DNA from: an uncultured Clostridia bacterium
GTDB taxonomy: Bacteria > Bacillota > Dehalobacteriia > UBA4068 > JAAVYR01
Direction of reading: 5' to 3'
DNA: 21,255 bases
NCBI GenBank assembly: GCA_946562005.1
Contig: CAMNVD010000013.1
Span: 1 to 21,255, forward strand
Part shown: positions 20,902 through 21,255 of the stretch, in pieces
Position numbering within the stretch: position 1 is the first letter of the stretch
Layout of the letters: each line of letters opens with the position of its first letter
Program-made: the position numbers and the translations under genes
The notes under the pieces: model-generated
Databases searched by the model: none
Seen by the model: the letters and a program-made list of their open reading frames with translations, nothing else
What the model was told of the DNA's origin: nothing

Positions 20902-21255
20902 ATGGATTTGACCGTTGGAAGTGTTGTAGATGGCGTGGTGACTGGTATCACGAAGTTCGGTGCTTTTGTGGAAGTTGCACCGGGGGTAACTGGACTGGTG
21001 CATATTTCCGAGGTAGCTGACGCTTATGTGAAAGAAGTTAGTGACTTTTTGAAAGAAAAGGACGCAGTTAAGGTAAAGGTGGTTAGCATTGGCGATAATG
21101 GTAAGATTGGTCTTTCCATTAAACAGGCGTTACCACCAAAACCAAAGGTAGTGGCTTCTCCGCAACCGGTGTTTAACACTCCCAGACAAAAAGATGAGAT
21201 GCCTTTTGAAGATAAGCTGGCAAAATTTATGAAGGACAGCAATGATAGATTGGTT
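20902..21255 (+). CDS. yabR: S1-domain RNA-binding protein, YabR-like (3' end outside window)
   Basis: 118 residues are visible and the frame is still open at the window edge. Residues 1-75 are one S1/OB domain: V-G-S-V-V-D-G-V-V-T-G-I-T-K-F-G-A-F-V-E-V, then G-L-V-H-I-S-E-V-A and V-K-V-V-S-I-G-D-N-G-K-I-G-L-S-I-K. A Pro/Lys-rich linker and E-D-K-L-A-K-F-M-K-D-S-N-D-R-L follow, matching the C-terminal helix of YabR / general stress protein 13, so probably only a few residues are missing. It likely binds RNA or the ribosome. The ATG at 20902 is preceded by GGAGGTAGGG with a rather long spacing. It is next to divIC, as in Bacillus. Confidence 0.92.
   Translation, partial: MDLTVGSVVDGVVTGITKFGAFVEVAPGVTGLVHISEVADAYVKEVSDFLKEKDAVKVKVVSIGDNGKIGLSIKQALPPKPKVVASPQPVFNTPRQKDEMPFEDKLAKFMKDSNDRLV

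Noticed and set aside
1..21255. CRISPR array, tRNA or rRNA genes, insertion sequence, prophage
   Set aside because: No regularly spaced repeats, cloverleaf-like sequences, transposase, integrase or phage protein signatures were seen on either strand.

Overview
The window is a bacterial chromosome segment with the gene density, strong Shine-Dalgarno sites and U-tract terminators of a Firmicute (Bacillota). The order spoVG - glmU - prs - pth - mfd - (PrsA-type foldase) - spoVT - mazG - hup - rqcP/yabO - yabP - yabQ - divIC - S1 protein (yabR) is the classical spoVG-to-yabR neighbourhood of endospore formers. SpoVT, YabP and YabQ point to a spore-forming lineage or a recent descendant of one. 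A FadR-type regulator next to ispE and an SLH-domain serine protease would fit Negativicutes, but this placement is inference; no rRNA or other marker is present.

Layout. Positions 1-619: 3' end of an unrecognised gene, closed by a terminator shared with nadE. 752-2461 (minus): NAD+ synthase whose N-terminal glutaminase domain looks catalytically degenerate. 2619-4298: ispE and a GntR/FCD regulator. 4399-6159: exported SLH - trypsin-like protease - PPC protein. 6315-7247 (minus): CorA-family metal transporter with a 133-nt leader that holds a short ORF and an SD-masking hairpin. 7600-9488: spoVG and glmU. 9741-15253: prs, pth, mfd. 15412-17201: lipoprotein foldase and spoVT. 17319-18848: mazG, hup, rqcP. 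18970-19938: yabP-yabQ. 20154-21255: a small HTH protein overlapping divIC, then a partial S1-domain protein.

The genes are mostly housekeeping: isoprenoid, NAD, UDP-GlcNAc and PRPP synthesis, translation rescue (pth, rqcP), transcription-coupled repair, nucleotide-pool cleaning, nucleoid structure and division, mixed with sporulation genes. The least ordinary signals are regulatory or small: (1) the corA leader, with a mini-ORF starting M-E-A-D-P that recalls the E-P-D-P start of the enterobacterial Mg2+-sensing leader peptide MgtL, plus mutually exclusive pairings over the corA SD; (2) three DnaA-box-like sites on the promoter of the HTH-divIC operon; (3) loss of glutaminase catalytic residues in NadE; (4) three copies of a roughly 100-bp interspersed repeat with inverted ends; (5) rqcP placed directly after the hup terminator with no room for its own promoter. 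No tRNA, rRNA, CRISPR array, insertion sequence or prophage was seen.
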